DNA of 64,000 bases from Littorina saxatilis (GCF_037325665.1 NC_090250.1:41536244-41600243); one strand, 5' to 3'; positions 21,408 to 32,848 are shown, counted from the first letter of the stretch. Notes: generated by a model not told the origin, from the sequence alone. Made by a program: numbers and translations.

Positions 21408-23787
21408 ATGTGGACGGCTCTGTGCCTCATCGTCATGGTCAACTGGATGTTGAACTCCTTGACCACTGGGATGGAGCACTTGACCACGTCGTCCTGGCGA
21501 CGGCTGAGCGGTCAGGACTTGGCGGTCAGTGGTTACGAGGTGTGGGTGCGGGGGAGGTCTAAGGTGGAGTGTATCAGGGAGTGTAACAAGTACAGTCACT
21601 GCACCTCCTTTGTCTTCAACGTCTCCTCTCGCACCTGCTACCTGCAGCCTGCTCTGGACAACACTGCTAACACTGCAAGCCTGGGACAGGTGTATGTCAA
21701 CACAGGTAAGACACCACACACATTGCCAGTCTGTGACAGGTGTATGTCAACACAGGTAAGACACCAACACATTGTACACCTGGGACAGGTGTATGTTAAC
21801 ACAGACAATACAACATTGCACAGCTGGGACAGGTGTATATTAACATAGGTAAGACCAAACACACACTGCACACCTGGAACAGGAGTAGTTTAACGTAGGT
21901 AAGACATCACACACGTTGTACACCTTGGATAGGTGTACGTTAATACAGACAAGACAACACTGCACACCTGGCACTCGTGGATGTGAACACAGTTTAGACA
22001 GAAATAAACATTGTACATCTGTGACACGTACTTGTGAATACAACACCACATACACTGTAAATATGGGACAAATGTATGCGAAGACAGGTACGACAACACC
22101 ACTCACACTATACATCTGGGACAGGTATATGGAATCATAGGTTAGACCCACTCCACACACGACTGACAGGTTGGGGGCCCGGGTAGCTCAGGTGGTAGAG
22201 CACTGGACTTGTGATCGAAAGGTCGCTGGTTTGAATCCGGGCCGGGACGGACACAGGTCAACTTTATGTGCAGACCCAGAGACAGTATCAATCTCCCACC
22301 CCCGTGTCACCACAGTGGCACGTAAAAGACCTCGGTCATTCTGCCATAAGTGCAGATGGCTGATACCACCTAAACACGCATACACTTGTGTATCTCATCT
22401 AAAGTCGGGTTAAAACCCGGGAACATGCCAGGGCGTAAAACTTGAATTTCTCTCACGACTGACAGGATACTAAGCTTAGTTTCAAGGCATAATACTGCTG
22501 ACCAGGATTTGAGAACTGAGAAAGAGAAAAAAAAGAAAGAACAGAAAGACAAATTATTGCAGAAAGAATGTGCACAAACATTATCAGACCCTTCATCATG
22601 AAGCTCTCGTAGTCTTACCCAAGAAATAACAAGGAAGATGAATAAATGTACGATAATGTTAACCAAAATCTGCGACGAGAACATTTCCAAGACTTCTTTT
22701 CTTCACAAGCGAATCCCAAAGCTAATCCAGTATTTTGACACATGATGACAGTTTTTGTCAATAAACATTGAAAGAAGCATTTGTTTTAAACGTATTGGTA
22801 AATTTGATTAACGGTGCAACGGACGCGCGTGAAACATGTTTGAATCATGGATGTTCAAATGCTATGTTGAGTACGCTCATTTTTCTAAAAATACATCAAG
22901 TTTGCTTGAGAATACTCCAAGTGCAAAACATGGGTTCCCAGGTCTATCAGACTCCTTTTTCCTTCTCACTCACATTTATTTTCTTCTAAAAACCATCTAC
23001 AGATCACATGTGTCGGACAGACAACCCCCCATCTTGTAATGGCTCGGTGACCAGCTGGCATCACAGACTGACGTCATTAATCGGGGACGTGACGTGTCAC
23101 AGTGACTTCATCAACACCACCAGTGACGTCACTGTTGAATGCACAGATTTTGGCGCGTGGCAGAATGCAGGCAGCTGTCTGCAGTACAAGTGGAGCAACC
23201 CGGTCAGTGGATTGGTCGTACATTCATGGGAGTTCAGTAAATAAATAAGTTAAATGAATAAGTATTTCACCTATTCAATCCATCAGGGAATCAATCAATG
23301 AAACTAATACGTCACTCAGCAAATGATAAATGGCCAGTCTATCATTCAGTGAGTGGATCAATCCGTTAATCAATAATTTGTTAATCACGTGACCCAGTGA
23401 TGGCGCTAAGATTTGTTCAAACTGGTACACAAACTTTTATGATGAAAACTATCCAGAAATAAAGGTAGGCTGGTCATTGGAACCAGTAAGAGTTCAACTC
23501 AGAGTACTGGTTTTGTTGTTTTACCAGCGAAAAAAACGGTAGTACTAAAAATCAACCGGTAGGTTATACTGCTGGCCAATAATGTTCCGGTATTTTCTCA
23601 TTTCAACCGGTAAAATACCGGTAATTACCGGTTAACGCCAAATAGGCCCTACTGCGTCACCAAGAAGTCAATCGATGATGGAGACACGGGCCTGGAATGT
23701 AATATGAAATCATGGATTTGCTACAATGGTAGACACACGAATTCACGGAGTAAAACCAAGAAAGTTACGACAAAGTGCTGTGTGTGA

Positions 23788-23832
<45 letters not shown>

Positions 23833-26405
23833 TGCGTGCGTGCGTGTGTGTGTGTGGGTGTGTGTGTGTGTGTGTTTACGTGCGTGTGTGCGTGCGTGCG
23901 TGCGTGCGTGCGTGTGTGCGTGTGTGCGTGTGTGTGTGTGTGTTTTGGTGTGTGTATGTGTGTTTTGGTGTGTGTATGTGTGTGTGTGTTTGTGTGTGTA
24001 AGCAGCAGCGTGTCCATTATTCCACGACTCTTTACAGAAGGGTTACTTTTTCCTCTTTGAAATTGTTGTGCATCACAAAATCAAAGGGAAAGTCGAGGAA
24101 CACAAAAAGCCAGCCAGCAAGCTACACATTTCAAATGTTGATTTGAATTTTTGAGTTGCCAGATTCAACGTAAACTTTATATTCATGTTCACGTCCAATG
24201 TATTTCTATCAAGTCCCATGTATTTCTCTCCCGTCGCGATATAACCTTCGTGGTTGAAAACGACGTTAAATACCAAATAAACAAACAAAATGTATTTCTC
24301 TCTGGTCTTGTCTCAGCCGCTGACCCTGTTCCCCGTGGCTATTCCTCTGCCTGTCCGTCCAGGCTGGTCAGTATGTGTGGAGGGCATTCCTACTGCACCC
24401 ATCAGGTGAGTTCCTGGCTATGTCCACTGTCTCTGTTTACATTCAGTCAAGTGTTGACTGCAAGTTTAAACGACGGCGGAGGAGACAACGTTTTTTTTCA
24501 AAAGCACTAATTGATGACGTCATTGTGCCCGTTTGGAAAAGTTGTGGTGGCACTGTGGCGGTCGCGTTTTTAAAGTTCTTTCTTCGAAAGTTTACAAATT
24601 AGTATATTTGGTTCGGACCGGACAACGAGATTGCATTTCAGATTAGTAGCTTATGAAATGTTTATTCAAAGTTTGCCGAATTCTTTTTTTTCTAATTGGA
24701 ATTTGTTTGACTGAATATGTGTCTAACATAAAGAAACCCGTTAAATACAAAAAGCGATGACATTTTCGATTTTCGAAATGAAAATGTACCTGAAGATTCT
24801 TTGGGGCATTCCCTTTTATCCTGTATTTCAGTTTTTGGACAGGTCAAGTTAATGACGTCATTTTTTGCGTTCACAGTGCCGCCTTAATCAAGTTTTCAGT
24901 AAAACGCAAAAATGACAGAATAGCGCTATCAAAAAACGGAGTAAAACTCCGAAAGGTGATCCAGTAGGTAAGGTGAACGGCCCTTATACCCCAGTCACAC
25001 ATAGACGCCGCTTCTACTACTCAGTAAAAGTGTCCGAGAGCATGGCCAATCATGGGCCAAACGTGGGAGGATCTCTATGAGCGTGGTTTGGTCGGGTTGG
25101 GATCTGCTAGGTCGGGAAGCTGCACGCTCTCTCCCTACGCTTATTTTTAACTGCACAAAACAAGCGTAGCCGGTTCGTGGCGTAGTACAGTCGTGATGGT
25201 TGTTTTTTTAAATTTGCCATGGGCTGGATTTTGTCGGCGATATGTCCCGATTTCATAACTTTTTCAGATCGGCGTGATCGGCATGGTCGTGGTAAGGACG
25301 TAGAGCTGTGTGACTGGGGTATTACTGACATAGAAAGTTTGAATGAAATGACTTAAGTGCGACATTTTTCGCAATATTTTTTGGGCGAAGTGTGGTCCGG
25401 CTGATAAAAACGATATTGTAGTGTTGGTACTCCATTTCCAATTCAATTGAGATCAGTTCAACGATACTTTATTTTCTTTTAATACATTTATCTGACAAAT
25501 TGTCCAGAAGTTCTTTCGAGCTTTTTTTTCGTCGTCTTCTTCGGTGTCTTCCGAGCGAGCTTTTTGACAATGTGTCAGATAAGTTAATTTTTGTGTGTAT
25601 TATAAGTGTTTGTCTGTGTGTCCACTTAAAAGACTGCTTGTTTTGTTATAGATACAACGTTTCAATAACATACCTTTCTTGTTGTTTTTATTTTTATTTT
25701 GTATGTGTGTGTGCGTTCGGAAGGTGAAAGCGAAACGGACTTAATGCAGTGCATTCGACTGTGATCGCTTTGGTGTGACTGGGTTCTGTGGTTGACTGAA
25801 TGGTTAATACCGCGTTAGTGCCTCGTGGATAAATTCAGGAACACTGGTCGACCACTATGTCCTTTATTGTTATCTGCGAGACTACCAGTGTTCCTGAATT
25901 TATCCACGAGGCGCTTCACAGTTCTCTCACATGGACAGTGTGTGCCAGGGAACTCTCTCCGAAAAGCGCGCTGGGCGAGAACCACAGAATTGGTAGCAAA
26001 GTGAAGTTCAACGATTTTGGTCCTTTCCTGTACTGGAATGCGATCCATTCAGGCTTTAAAAGAATTCTAAGATTCTTGTCTCAAATTCTATCTGAAACAG
26101 AAAAGAAAATATCACTTTACAGGAAAAATATTAACAAATTAAATGTGGACACTTTTTATGGCCCACCCTTTATATACACAAAGTCCATGTATGGCAGGTT
26201 TACGGTGGAACTGATGGTAGGAGCAGACAACCGTGCCCTGCACGCAGACTTCCGCTTTCAATTCTCCACCCACAATGAGATCATCTTCACGGGGTACAAG
26301 TATAATGGCCTCTTCTCAGGTGGAATGGAGTTCACTTCTTTCCCTTTCAGTGTCAACCAGCCCTTCCACCTCAGGATCAAGGCCACAGACACAGGAACGT
26401 ATGAG
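21408..26405 (+). CDS. Predicted secreted PAN/apple-domain and galectin-domain protein, incomplete exon model
   Basis: Four exons are supported. Exon 1 (21408-21705) opens with a signal peptide (residues 1-21), then a PAN/apple-like half-domain with cysteines 55, 59, 65 and 77, ending at ACACAG|GTAAG. Exon 2 (23003-23202) follows TCTACAG and keeps frame (split codon G|AT); it is Cys-rich ([20 protein letters not shown]). Exon 3 (24363-24405) adds [14 protein letters not shown] in phase. Exon 4 (26198-26405) is galectin-like: [40 protein letters not shown]. The phase between exons 3 and 4 does not match and the first strands of the galectin fold are missing, so at least one exon between them is unseen; the 3' end is also not found. 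Inferred role: secreted lectin, perhaps in immunity. Exons 1-3 and exon 4 could belong to separate genes. Confidence 0.65.
21681..22150 (+). repeat. Degenerate minisatellite repeating the exon 1 end and its splice donor
   Basis: The word GGGACAGGTGTATGTCAACA plus CAGGTAAGAC, which is the last bases of exon 1 and its 5' splice site, recurs about nine times at 44-60 bp spacing (for example 21681, 21731, 21780, 21824). Copies become more diverged rightwards. Several retain GGTAAGAC. Confidence 0.85.
22171..22453 (+). mobile_element. tRNA-derived SINE, family 3
   Basis: The tRNA-like head has GGGTAGCTCAGGTGGTAGAG (A box) and GGTTTGAATCCGGGC (B box), then a body with GTCAACTTTATGTGCAGACC. A perfect 13-bp target duplication CACGACTGACAGG lies at 22158-22170 and 22454-22466. 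It sits in intron 1 of the PAN/galectin gene. It is not a functional tRNA gene. Confidence 0.93.
23270..23790. other. Intronic sequence, no feature recognised
   Basis: Intron between exons 2 and 3. It contains a patch rich in ACCGGT/CCGGTAA words (23540-23640) whose origin is unclear. Confidence 0.4.
23790..24000. repeat. (GT)n/(GTGC)n microsatellite
   Basis: About 210 bp of GT repeats with GTGC and TTTTGG interruptions, within the intron. All long Cys/Val frames here are artefacts. Confidence 0.95.
24228..24292 (+). mobile_element. SINE 3' tail fragment
   Basis: CGCGATATAACCTTCGTGGT, then GAAAACGACGTTAAATACC and (AAAC)n. The same tail occurs in reverse at 43870-43930 and 56902-56970, so a shared retroposon 3' end is likely. 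Confidence 0.75.
24436..24900 (+). mobile_element. Highly diverged Helentron-like relative
   Basis: TTTACATTCAGTCAAGTGTTGACTGCAAG is the terminal hairpin motif, followed at the usual distances by TGATGACGTCATTGTG, GTGGTGGCACTGT, CCGGACAACG and TTGCATTTCAGATTAGTAGC. No microsatellite remains and the 3' end is not clear. Confidence 0.6.
24901..25810. other. No gene recognised
   Basis: Intronic or intergenic sequence; a missing exon of the PAN/galectin gene would be expected somewhere in 24406-26197 but none could be identified by eye. Confidence 0.4.
25815..26048 (-). pseudogene. Transposase N-terminal fragment (DUF4817-like helix-turn-helix) with a snapback end
   Basis: The frame reads [20 protein letters not shown], then a helix-turn-helix ([20 protein letters not shown]) and a GRP motif, as in the N-terminus of some mariner-like transposases. 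The catalytic domain is absent. After GRP the frame runs into [10 protein letters not shown], which is the reverse complement of its own coding sequence (28-bp perfect inverted repeat around 25831-25858 and 25888-25915). Confidence 0.7.
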
Positions 26406-26562
26406 GTTGGTCTGAAAATAATGACATTTATTCTTTGCATCATGATGGGTTTTTCTCTCCAATCTGTGGTATTATGCCATGCAGTGTAGCTTTGTTCTCC
26501 ATACAGTATGTTATTTTCATCCAGAATGTTGTGCCGCCATAATTATCGTCTTCATGATCACC

Positions 26563-26574
26563 ATGATGATGATG

Positions 26575-26621
<47 letters not shown>

Positions 26622-26645
26622 AAACATCATCATCATCATCATCAT
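26563..26645. repeat. (ATC)n microsatellite
   Basis: ATC/GAT trinucleotide repeat just left of the integrase transposon. Confidence 0.95.
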
Positions 26646-26716
26646 GTTGGTTAATAGAGCTCTTTCCTTCGTATGGTTTCCTACGTATCCTCTTCCTTGA
26701 ATCTATATATATATAT

Positions 26717-27028
26717 GTCACGGTAGAACCAGCGATCTGGTAGGATCGGCTATCGTACCGGTACAATTGCCGATCGGACTTTGTCCCGGTACAACTGCCG
26801 ATCAATGTTTTTACAATGAAAATCGGGTGTTCTACCAAAATAAGCTGGTAGAAACTCGGATCGGCAGTTGTACCGGGACAAAGTCCGATCGGCAATTGTA
26901 CCGGTACGATAGCCAATCCTAACAGTACAACTGCCGATCGGACTTTGTCCCGGTACAACTGTCGATCAATGTTTCATTTGTACCGGTACGATAGTCGATC
27001 CTACCAGATCGCTGGTTCTACCGTCACA
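26717..27028. repeat. Palindromic terminal block of the integrase transposon
   Basis: It starts TGTCACGGTAGAACCAGCG and ends with the near-perfect inverse CGCTGGTTCTACCGTCACA. Inside are alternating inverted copies of GTACCGGGACAAAGTCCGAT. It therefore looks like a complete 312-bp MITE as well as the left end of the larger element; it may be a MITE that inserted at, or fused to, the end. Confidence 0.8.
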
Positions 27029-27228
27029 TATGTGAAGTGGAACTATTATGATGGTATTATGGATATGAATCTTGAGTAAGGATACAAAATTAGAAAGATG
27101 AGTTATTTTGACCAAGTGGTACTTAGAGGGGCATTCAGTCAAATTTCACCATTTGCAACAAAATCTAAATCCTTTATTATCCCAATATAAAAGCATTCCC
27201 ATTATCATTTAAAATTAAAATCCATAAC

Positions 27229-29085
27229 CTATGATGACGTATTCGTGCAAGTGGTCGATTGTGGATGACACTTTGTTAAACAAGGAAGGCCTGCTCGCTT
27301 GCATTTGCATTTCCTGTTGTGACACTTTCCTCTGCATGAGCAAGCTGTACTTCCCTTTGCTGTCCAGTGTGTGACAATTCGTGATGCTTTGATGACGCTT
27401 ATTTCGCTCAGTGATTCAACATCGACGTTTTGAAGCTGGCTGAAGTGGACATTTCGCAAATCCACCATATCGACCGCTTTGAATTTGTTCTTCAGAAGAC
27501 CTCCGTTTGTGTACACCTTGTAGAAAGTTTCAGAGCCATGTTGTTCCACACTCAAAATTTTGCATGGCAAAAGCCGGGCACCGGTGTTTGTGCGATCTAC
27601 TTCATGAATTCGAATGCCAACAGTGTCACCAACGTTGAAACTCTTTTCTAAGTGAGCCTCCTTTGCATCGAAGTTTACTTGTTTGTTAGCAGCCTTCAAA
27701 TAGTTACATGTTGCAATCTTCCTCACTTTGGCATGGGGTGTGTCATCGCTCTCCGTTGGCAAAATGTTTTCCTTTTCCCAGAGTGTGAACGCTCCTTCTG
27801 AAAGTGGCTCCTCAAAAGGGTTGTTGACAAGTGGAGTGAAAGCAGGCTTTGCAACATGAATGAGCTGAATGACGCTTTGCTTTGTTCTATCAACTCTCTG
27901 TCCATGAACTGTGTTGTGGCCAAAGATTTCTATACCTCGAGCGACAACGCGTTCTTCGTGGAGAAGATTGAACTCTTTTCCCCGTTTTCTTCTGAGAGAC
28001 TTGTCATGATCTTTCGTATCATTTTCACTTGTCGTCGTGCTGCGAACATCTGTTACAGACAATGCCTCTTCGGCATTTTCTGACGTTTCCAGCGTTTCTT
28101 CAAGAACAATATCCTGTTGAACATCTTCCCAGATCTCTGAACCTGGAGGAAGGAATGTGACCGGTGCTTCATCAGTTACATCACTTGTTGTAGCTCGTAC
28201 ATCAGCCGTTGACGTTTCTGGCGTGTTTAAATCAAGAGGTTCATGAGCATCCTCTTCCATAATCTCCAAATCATGCGAAGGCACAGTAGCACGTGGAGCG
28301 TCTTCTGTGTCTGTGCCTTGAATGTCCGCTTGTGGTCCATCAAACATATCTGGCACATCTTCTTCGTCGATTATACCTTGCTGTGCTAGAATTTCCAACA
28401 CAGCGCAGTGGGTCCTTGGTGGTTGACCGTACACGACTTCAAACGGCGATTTCCCGGTTGTTTCGCTGATGGACGTGTTAATCGCGTAGACGATGTGTGG
28501 AAGACCTGCGACCCACCCTTTCTCCTCGTTGGCCTCGAGCCACTTCCCCAGCTTGACGGTGAGGTCGCCGTTACCTCTTTCAACACAACCTTGTGATTGT
28601 GGATGTCTCGGTCGTCCATTTATGATGGTCATCCCACGCCATAAAGATGCCAGTTCCTTGATCACGCCAGCCACAAACTCTTTACCGTTATCGGACTGCA
28701 ATACTCTTGGAGCGCCAAACAAGCTGAAAGTGGTCATCAAACACTCTGCAACACCAGCCGCTCGTTTCGACTTCAATGGGAAGGCCCAGCTGAATTTGGA
28801 AAAGTGGTCTCTCAAGTGTAGGATCCAAAGGTAATCGCCATCAGGAACACTGGTGAAATCGATCAGATCCATCTGCATTCTCGTCATGAATCCAAGAGAG
28901 ATGATTGGCTTTCCCGCTGGTGGTTTTTTGATGGAGATTCTTGTAGCGCATTCCCTGCATGTGCCGATAAAGAGTAGAACTAGACCATGCTTAATCCAGG
29001 CATAGTTTGCGCTCACCTCCGCCCACGTTTTGGTTCTTCCGGAGTGTCCAACTCGGATGTGGCACCTGCAAAAAAACCACGGGAA

Positions 29086-29156
<71 letters not shown>

Positions 29157-29286
29157 TACAGAGAGAGACAGAGAAACAGAGAGAGACAGAGAGACAGAGA
29201 CAGAGAGAGACAGAGAGAGACAGAGAGAGAGAGAGACAGAGAGAGAGAGAAAGAGAGAGACAGAGAGAGAGGGGGAGAGAGAGAGA

Positions 29287-29325
<39 letters not shown>

Positions 29326-29625
29326 TAACCGTTTAATGGTGTCGTAGAGGTCTTCTTTGCAGACCACTGGACGAGAATTCTTCAAGCAGTACAACACGCT
29401 CTGGCTGCCGATTTTATGGAGTTTAAAAGTCTTATAGCACCATGCTTTGAAATGGCCACCAAGTTCACAGCGCTCACCCTTCTCCAAACTAAGAGCTGAG
29501 AGAATTTTCTGGTACTTTGCTTGGTCAATACTAAATGTAAGGCGGTTCTTTTCAGATAACCGCGCAACATATTCGTCATACAGTTCGTAAAACTTCCTCT
29601 TCTGTTCCTCTTCCATCGTTGTCAT
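27229..29625 (-). CDS. KRBA2-like transposon integrase, two exons
   Basis: Predicted exons 29330-29625 and 27229-29065, giving about 710 residues; the intron (29066-29329) joins CG|G to give Arg-Cys-His in frame. Likely role: integrase/transposase for the surrounding element. Visible parts: N-terminal region 1-98 (starts MTTMEEEQKRKFYELY); HHCC zinc finger (H101, H106, C135, C138); integrase core with D165 (MQMDLIDF), D224 (LQSDNGKEF) and E261 (GCVERGN), the last two 36 residues apart; an acidic linker (about 320-450); and a C-terminal cysteine cluster (CSCRGKCHNRKCKCKRAG) typical of these transposon proteins. The frame could extend upstream through two 66-bp repeats (to 29769), but MTTMEEE is preferred. 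Reading straight through the intron would insert a Val-Cys/Ser-Leu repeat. No breaks are seen. Confidence 0.85.
29066..29329 (-). other. Intron of the integrase gene, nearly all microsatellite
   Basis: On the minus strand the donor is ACG|GTTAGT and the acceptor TTTTTTTGCAG|GTGCC. Between them lie (GT)n and a long (CT)n stretch without in-frame stops. Removing it restores the HHCC finger exactly. Confidence 0.85.
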
Positions 29626-29661
29626 TTGCAGAAGTGAAAAGTCAAGTATGCGCTTCCTTTT

Positions 29662-29797
29662 GACAGTGACAAGACATTTTAGCTCGTCGTGAACTATTCT
29701 CATACGCTGAACGGCTGAACATTTGTTGACAGTGACAAGACATTTTAGCTCGTCGTGAACTATTCTCATACGCTGAACGGCTGAACATTTGTTGAAA
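29662..29797. repeat. Two 66-bp tandem units upstream of the integrase start
   Basis: The unit contains TTTTAGCTCGTCGTGAACTA and ACGCTGAACGGCTGAACA and occurs twice, as also at 133-265 in the left copy. Confidence 0.9.
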
Positions 29798-30003
29798 CAT
29801 TGATCGACAGTTGTACCGGGACAAAGTCCGATCGGCAGTTGTACTGGTAGGATTGGCTATCATACCGGTACAATTGCCGATCGGACTTTGTCCCGGTACA
29901 ACTGTCGATCAATGTTTTTACAATGAAAATCGGGTGTTCTACCAAAATAAGCTGGTAGAAACTCGGATCGGCAGTTGTACCGGGACAAAGTCCGATCGGC
30001 AAT

Positions 30004-30008
<5 letters not shown>

Positions 30009-30063
<55 letters not shown>

Positions 30064-30610
30064 CAGAAATTGTGAAAGAAACAATTGAAAGTCAGCAGAG
30101 ACTTTCTTCGAGATTTGTATATACGACCTCAAATTTCGTGACTTTCAAATTTAAACAACAATTACAACAGTTATATCCTGATTCCAAAATGTTCACTATG
30201 TATTTTCAAAGTGGTTGTTTGAATAAAACATAGTCAACCCATTAATACCTTGAACAAAATCAATCAACTGTCCGTCAGCTGTGTCTTCGTGTTCATGCAG
30301 TATATCCGTCTTCTTGTCATTTTCAGTTGATTGTGAACAACACCCTATGCGCATCTTATCCACATCATCCGAGTCTACCAGCCACCGCCATTACTTCTGT
30401 GAACGTCAGGAATGACATCAGTGTCACCCACTTGAATCTCCTGTGTTCCATGTGACGTAATACGAATGCATACGTTACGTCACCGTGTGTCCGTGAACTC
30501 AAGATGTGAATGTGACGTACCTAAAGGTATTGGACATGACGTCACGTTGGAAGGATTGATCGGTATTCTCGCCGAAGACACATGAACAAATATTTGGTGA
30601 TGTCGATGTT
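30009..30610. other. (TA)n and unique sequence; no gene seen
   Basis: (TA)n at 30009-30055 truncates the transposon end. About 65 bp after it (AAAACATCAGAAATTGTGAA onward) is absent from the left copy; the remainder equals 551-1035. Confidence 0.5.
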
Positions 30611-30663
30611 TTAAGTGAGTTCACGGTGGGATGTTGTTGTTGTTGCTGCTGCTGCCGTTGTAG

Positions 30664-30715
<52 letters not shown>

Positions 30716-30764
30716 GTTGTTGTTGTTGATGTTGTTGTTGTTCTTCTTCTTCTTGTTTTCCCCG

Positions 30765-32848
30765 CTAGTCAGCTGCCAGATGTATTCAGTGATTATTTCA
30801 TCAAGAAGGTTTCTGATATTCGTTCTGAACTTGATCAGATGAGTGCACATTCTGCTTCCTCCAGTCATGTTGATGTTCCCACTCATTGTTCTTTTCCATC
30901 ATTTCAGCCAATCAGTGAAAAAGACCTTAAATCCATTATTCTGAAGTCCAAACCAACAACTTGTCCACTTGATGCCATACCCACACCACTGCTTTTTGAG
31001 AATCTTGATGTGTTGTTGCCAACTCTTACTCAAATTGTCAATGATAGCCTGTTATCTGGTGTTTTTCCATCATTGTTCAAAACTGCACTTGTCAAACCAC
31101 TTCTCAAAAAAACCTAGTCTTGATGTCAATATTTTGAAGAATTATCGTCCTGTATCTAATTTATCATTCTTGTAGAAAGTTTTTGAAAAGGTAGTTTTGA
31201 AGCAGCTGTTGTCATATTTGAACACCCATGATTTGATCTCGCACTCTCAGTCCGCTTATCGCCCTTCTCATTGTACTGAAACAGCCCAACTTAAAGTAAT
31301 CAGTGACATTCTGTCTGCTCTGGATGGTGGTGATGTGTCAGTGCTTACCCTACTTGACCTTTCTGCAGCGTTCGACACGATTGACCATGTCACGCTTCTC
31401 CATAGACTCTGTACGGCATATCCGCTCCACCGCTAGCATGGCTTGAGTCCTACCTCATTGGCAGGACTCAGGCTGTGCTTGTCGATGGCCAGATGTCTGC
31501 TCCAGCCCCACTTTCTTTCGGCGTTCCTCAAGGTTCAGTACTCGGTCCCATCCTTTTCATCATGTACACTAAGCCCCTCTCCACACTGATTCATAACCAC
31601 TCTGTTTTAAATCAGTCTTTTGCTGATGACACCCAGCTGTATAAACCCAGTCCCCCTGCAGAGACACATTCCGGCATCCAGACCATTCAGACATGCATCA
31701 CTGATGTTAAATCTTGGATGGTCGATAACAAACTCAAGCTGAATGATGATAAGACTGAAGTCTTACTGTGCAAAAAGAAGAACACTACATTTCCCTCTCC
31801 CCAACCTGTTTCTGTTCAAATAGGCAATACCGACATTCTTTTCTCACCATCAGCTAGAAACCTTGGATTCACCCTTTCATCTGACATGACCCTTAACAAA
31901 CATATATCTTTAGTCTGTAGAGCAGCTTATTTTGAGCTTCGTAAGATCAGCACCATTCGCCACACACTCTCCTCTCAAACAACTAACACTCTTGTCTGTG
32001 CCTTTGTTCTTTCTAAACTTGACTACTGCAACTCTCTTCTCTCTGGCTGTCCTCTGTACCTCCTGCATAAACTACAAAAAGTCCAAAACTCGGCAGCACG
32101 CCTCATTCTCAAAGCACGAAAACGAGATCACGCAATGTTCACCACTTCTTCACACACTGCACTGGTTACCTATTCAAGCCCGCATTGACTACAAACTGTA
32201 AACCCTCTGCTTTAACTTCTTTTCTGGCTCGTCTCCTGCTTACTTCTCTGAACTCCTCACCGTCTATTCTCCAGCAAGACAACTCCGTGCCTCTTCTGAC
32301 TGTCGCATCCTTACCATTCCACACACCAAAACCAAAACATACGGACAACGCACTTTTACTTTCTGCGCACCCACACAATGGAATTCTCTCCCCTTTCACA
32401 TCCGCCACTCTCAGTCACCCCAAGCATTCAAACGAGCACTTAAAACGCACCTCTTCAAGAAATACAACCCCTGATTTTGTTTTCTCAGTCCATCAGTAGG
32501 CTACATGTAGTGTATTTGTTGTTTTAGTGATAATGTATATAAACATCTAGGACTGTTTTCAGCATTGTTGATAACATGTTCTGTTTGATTAAGGGTATTC
32601 AGCTGGTATTTCCTTGTTTTTTACTACCTATTTTATTCATGTTTTTATTACTTAGTTAGTGAAAGAATCTTTTGTAATGTATGTGTGATGGTGTATGCTT
32701 TTAATTAAGCGTTGTCGACTATGAATGTAGATGTAAATGCTTGTATAACTGTGTTTTAATTTTAAATGTGTCAAGCGCAAAGAGCATAATTGTAAAGTTA
32801 TGATGTGGCGCTATATAAATGCTCATTTATTATTATTATTATTATTGT
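30765..32848 (+). mobile_element. 5'-truncated CR1/L2-like LINE, right copy
   Basis: Counterpart of 1180-3263 with the same reverse transcriptase blocks (SAAFDTIDH, GVPQGSVLGP, FADD), the same frame breaks and the same (ATT)n tail. Only scattered substitutions distinguish the copies (for example His versus Asn before LDVLLPTLTQ). Confidence 0.88.

Larger units (their letters stand above)
26717..30008 (-). mobile_element. Integrase-encoding TIR DNA transposon (KRBA2-like/Ginger-like)
   Basis: The left end TGTCACGGTAGAACCAGCG is followed by about 310 bp of inverted, repeated motifs. A single integrase gene on the minus strand fills the middle. The right end (29795-30008) carries the same motifs but is cut off inside them by a (TA)n run; the undamaged right terminus (CTACCGTGACA) is seen in the left copy at 522. 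Long terminal inverted repeats, a retrovirus-type integrase and no reverse transcriptase, gag or LTRs fit the Ginger-type cut-and-paste DNA transposons. Both intact ends sit in TA-rich sequence, so the target duplication cannot be read. Confidence 0.82.

Noticed and set aside
27229-29625. LTR retrotransposon or retroviral remnant, because the protein is an integrase
   Set aside because: No LTRs, reverse transcriptase, protease or gag are seen; long terminal inverted repeats and the family's C-terminal Cys cluster point to a DNA transposon.
29066-29769. A single 846-residue protein reading through the microsatellite and the 66-bp repeats
   Set aside because: Good splice sites border the microsatellite and their use restores the zinc finger; the upstream repeats look like duplicated leader sequence.
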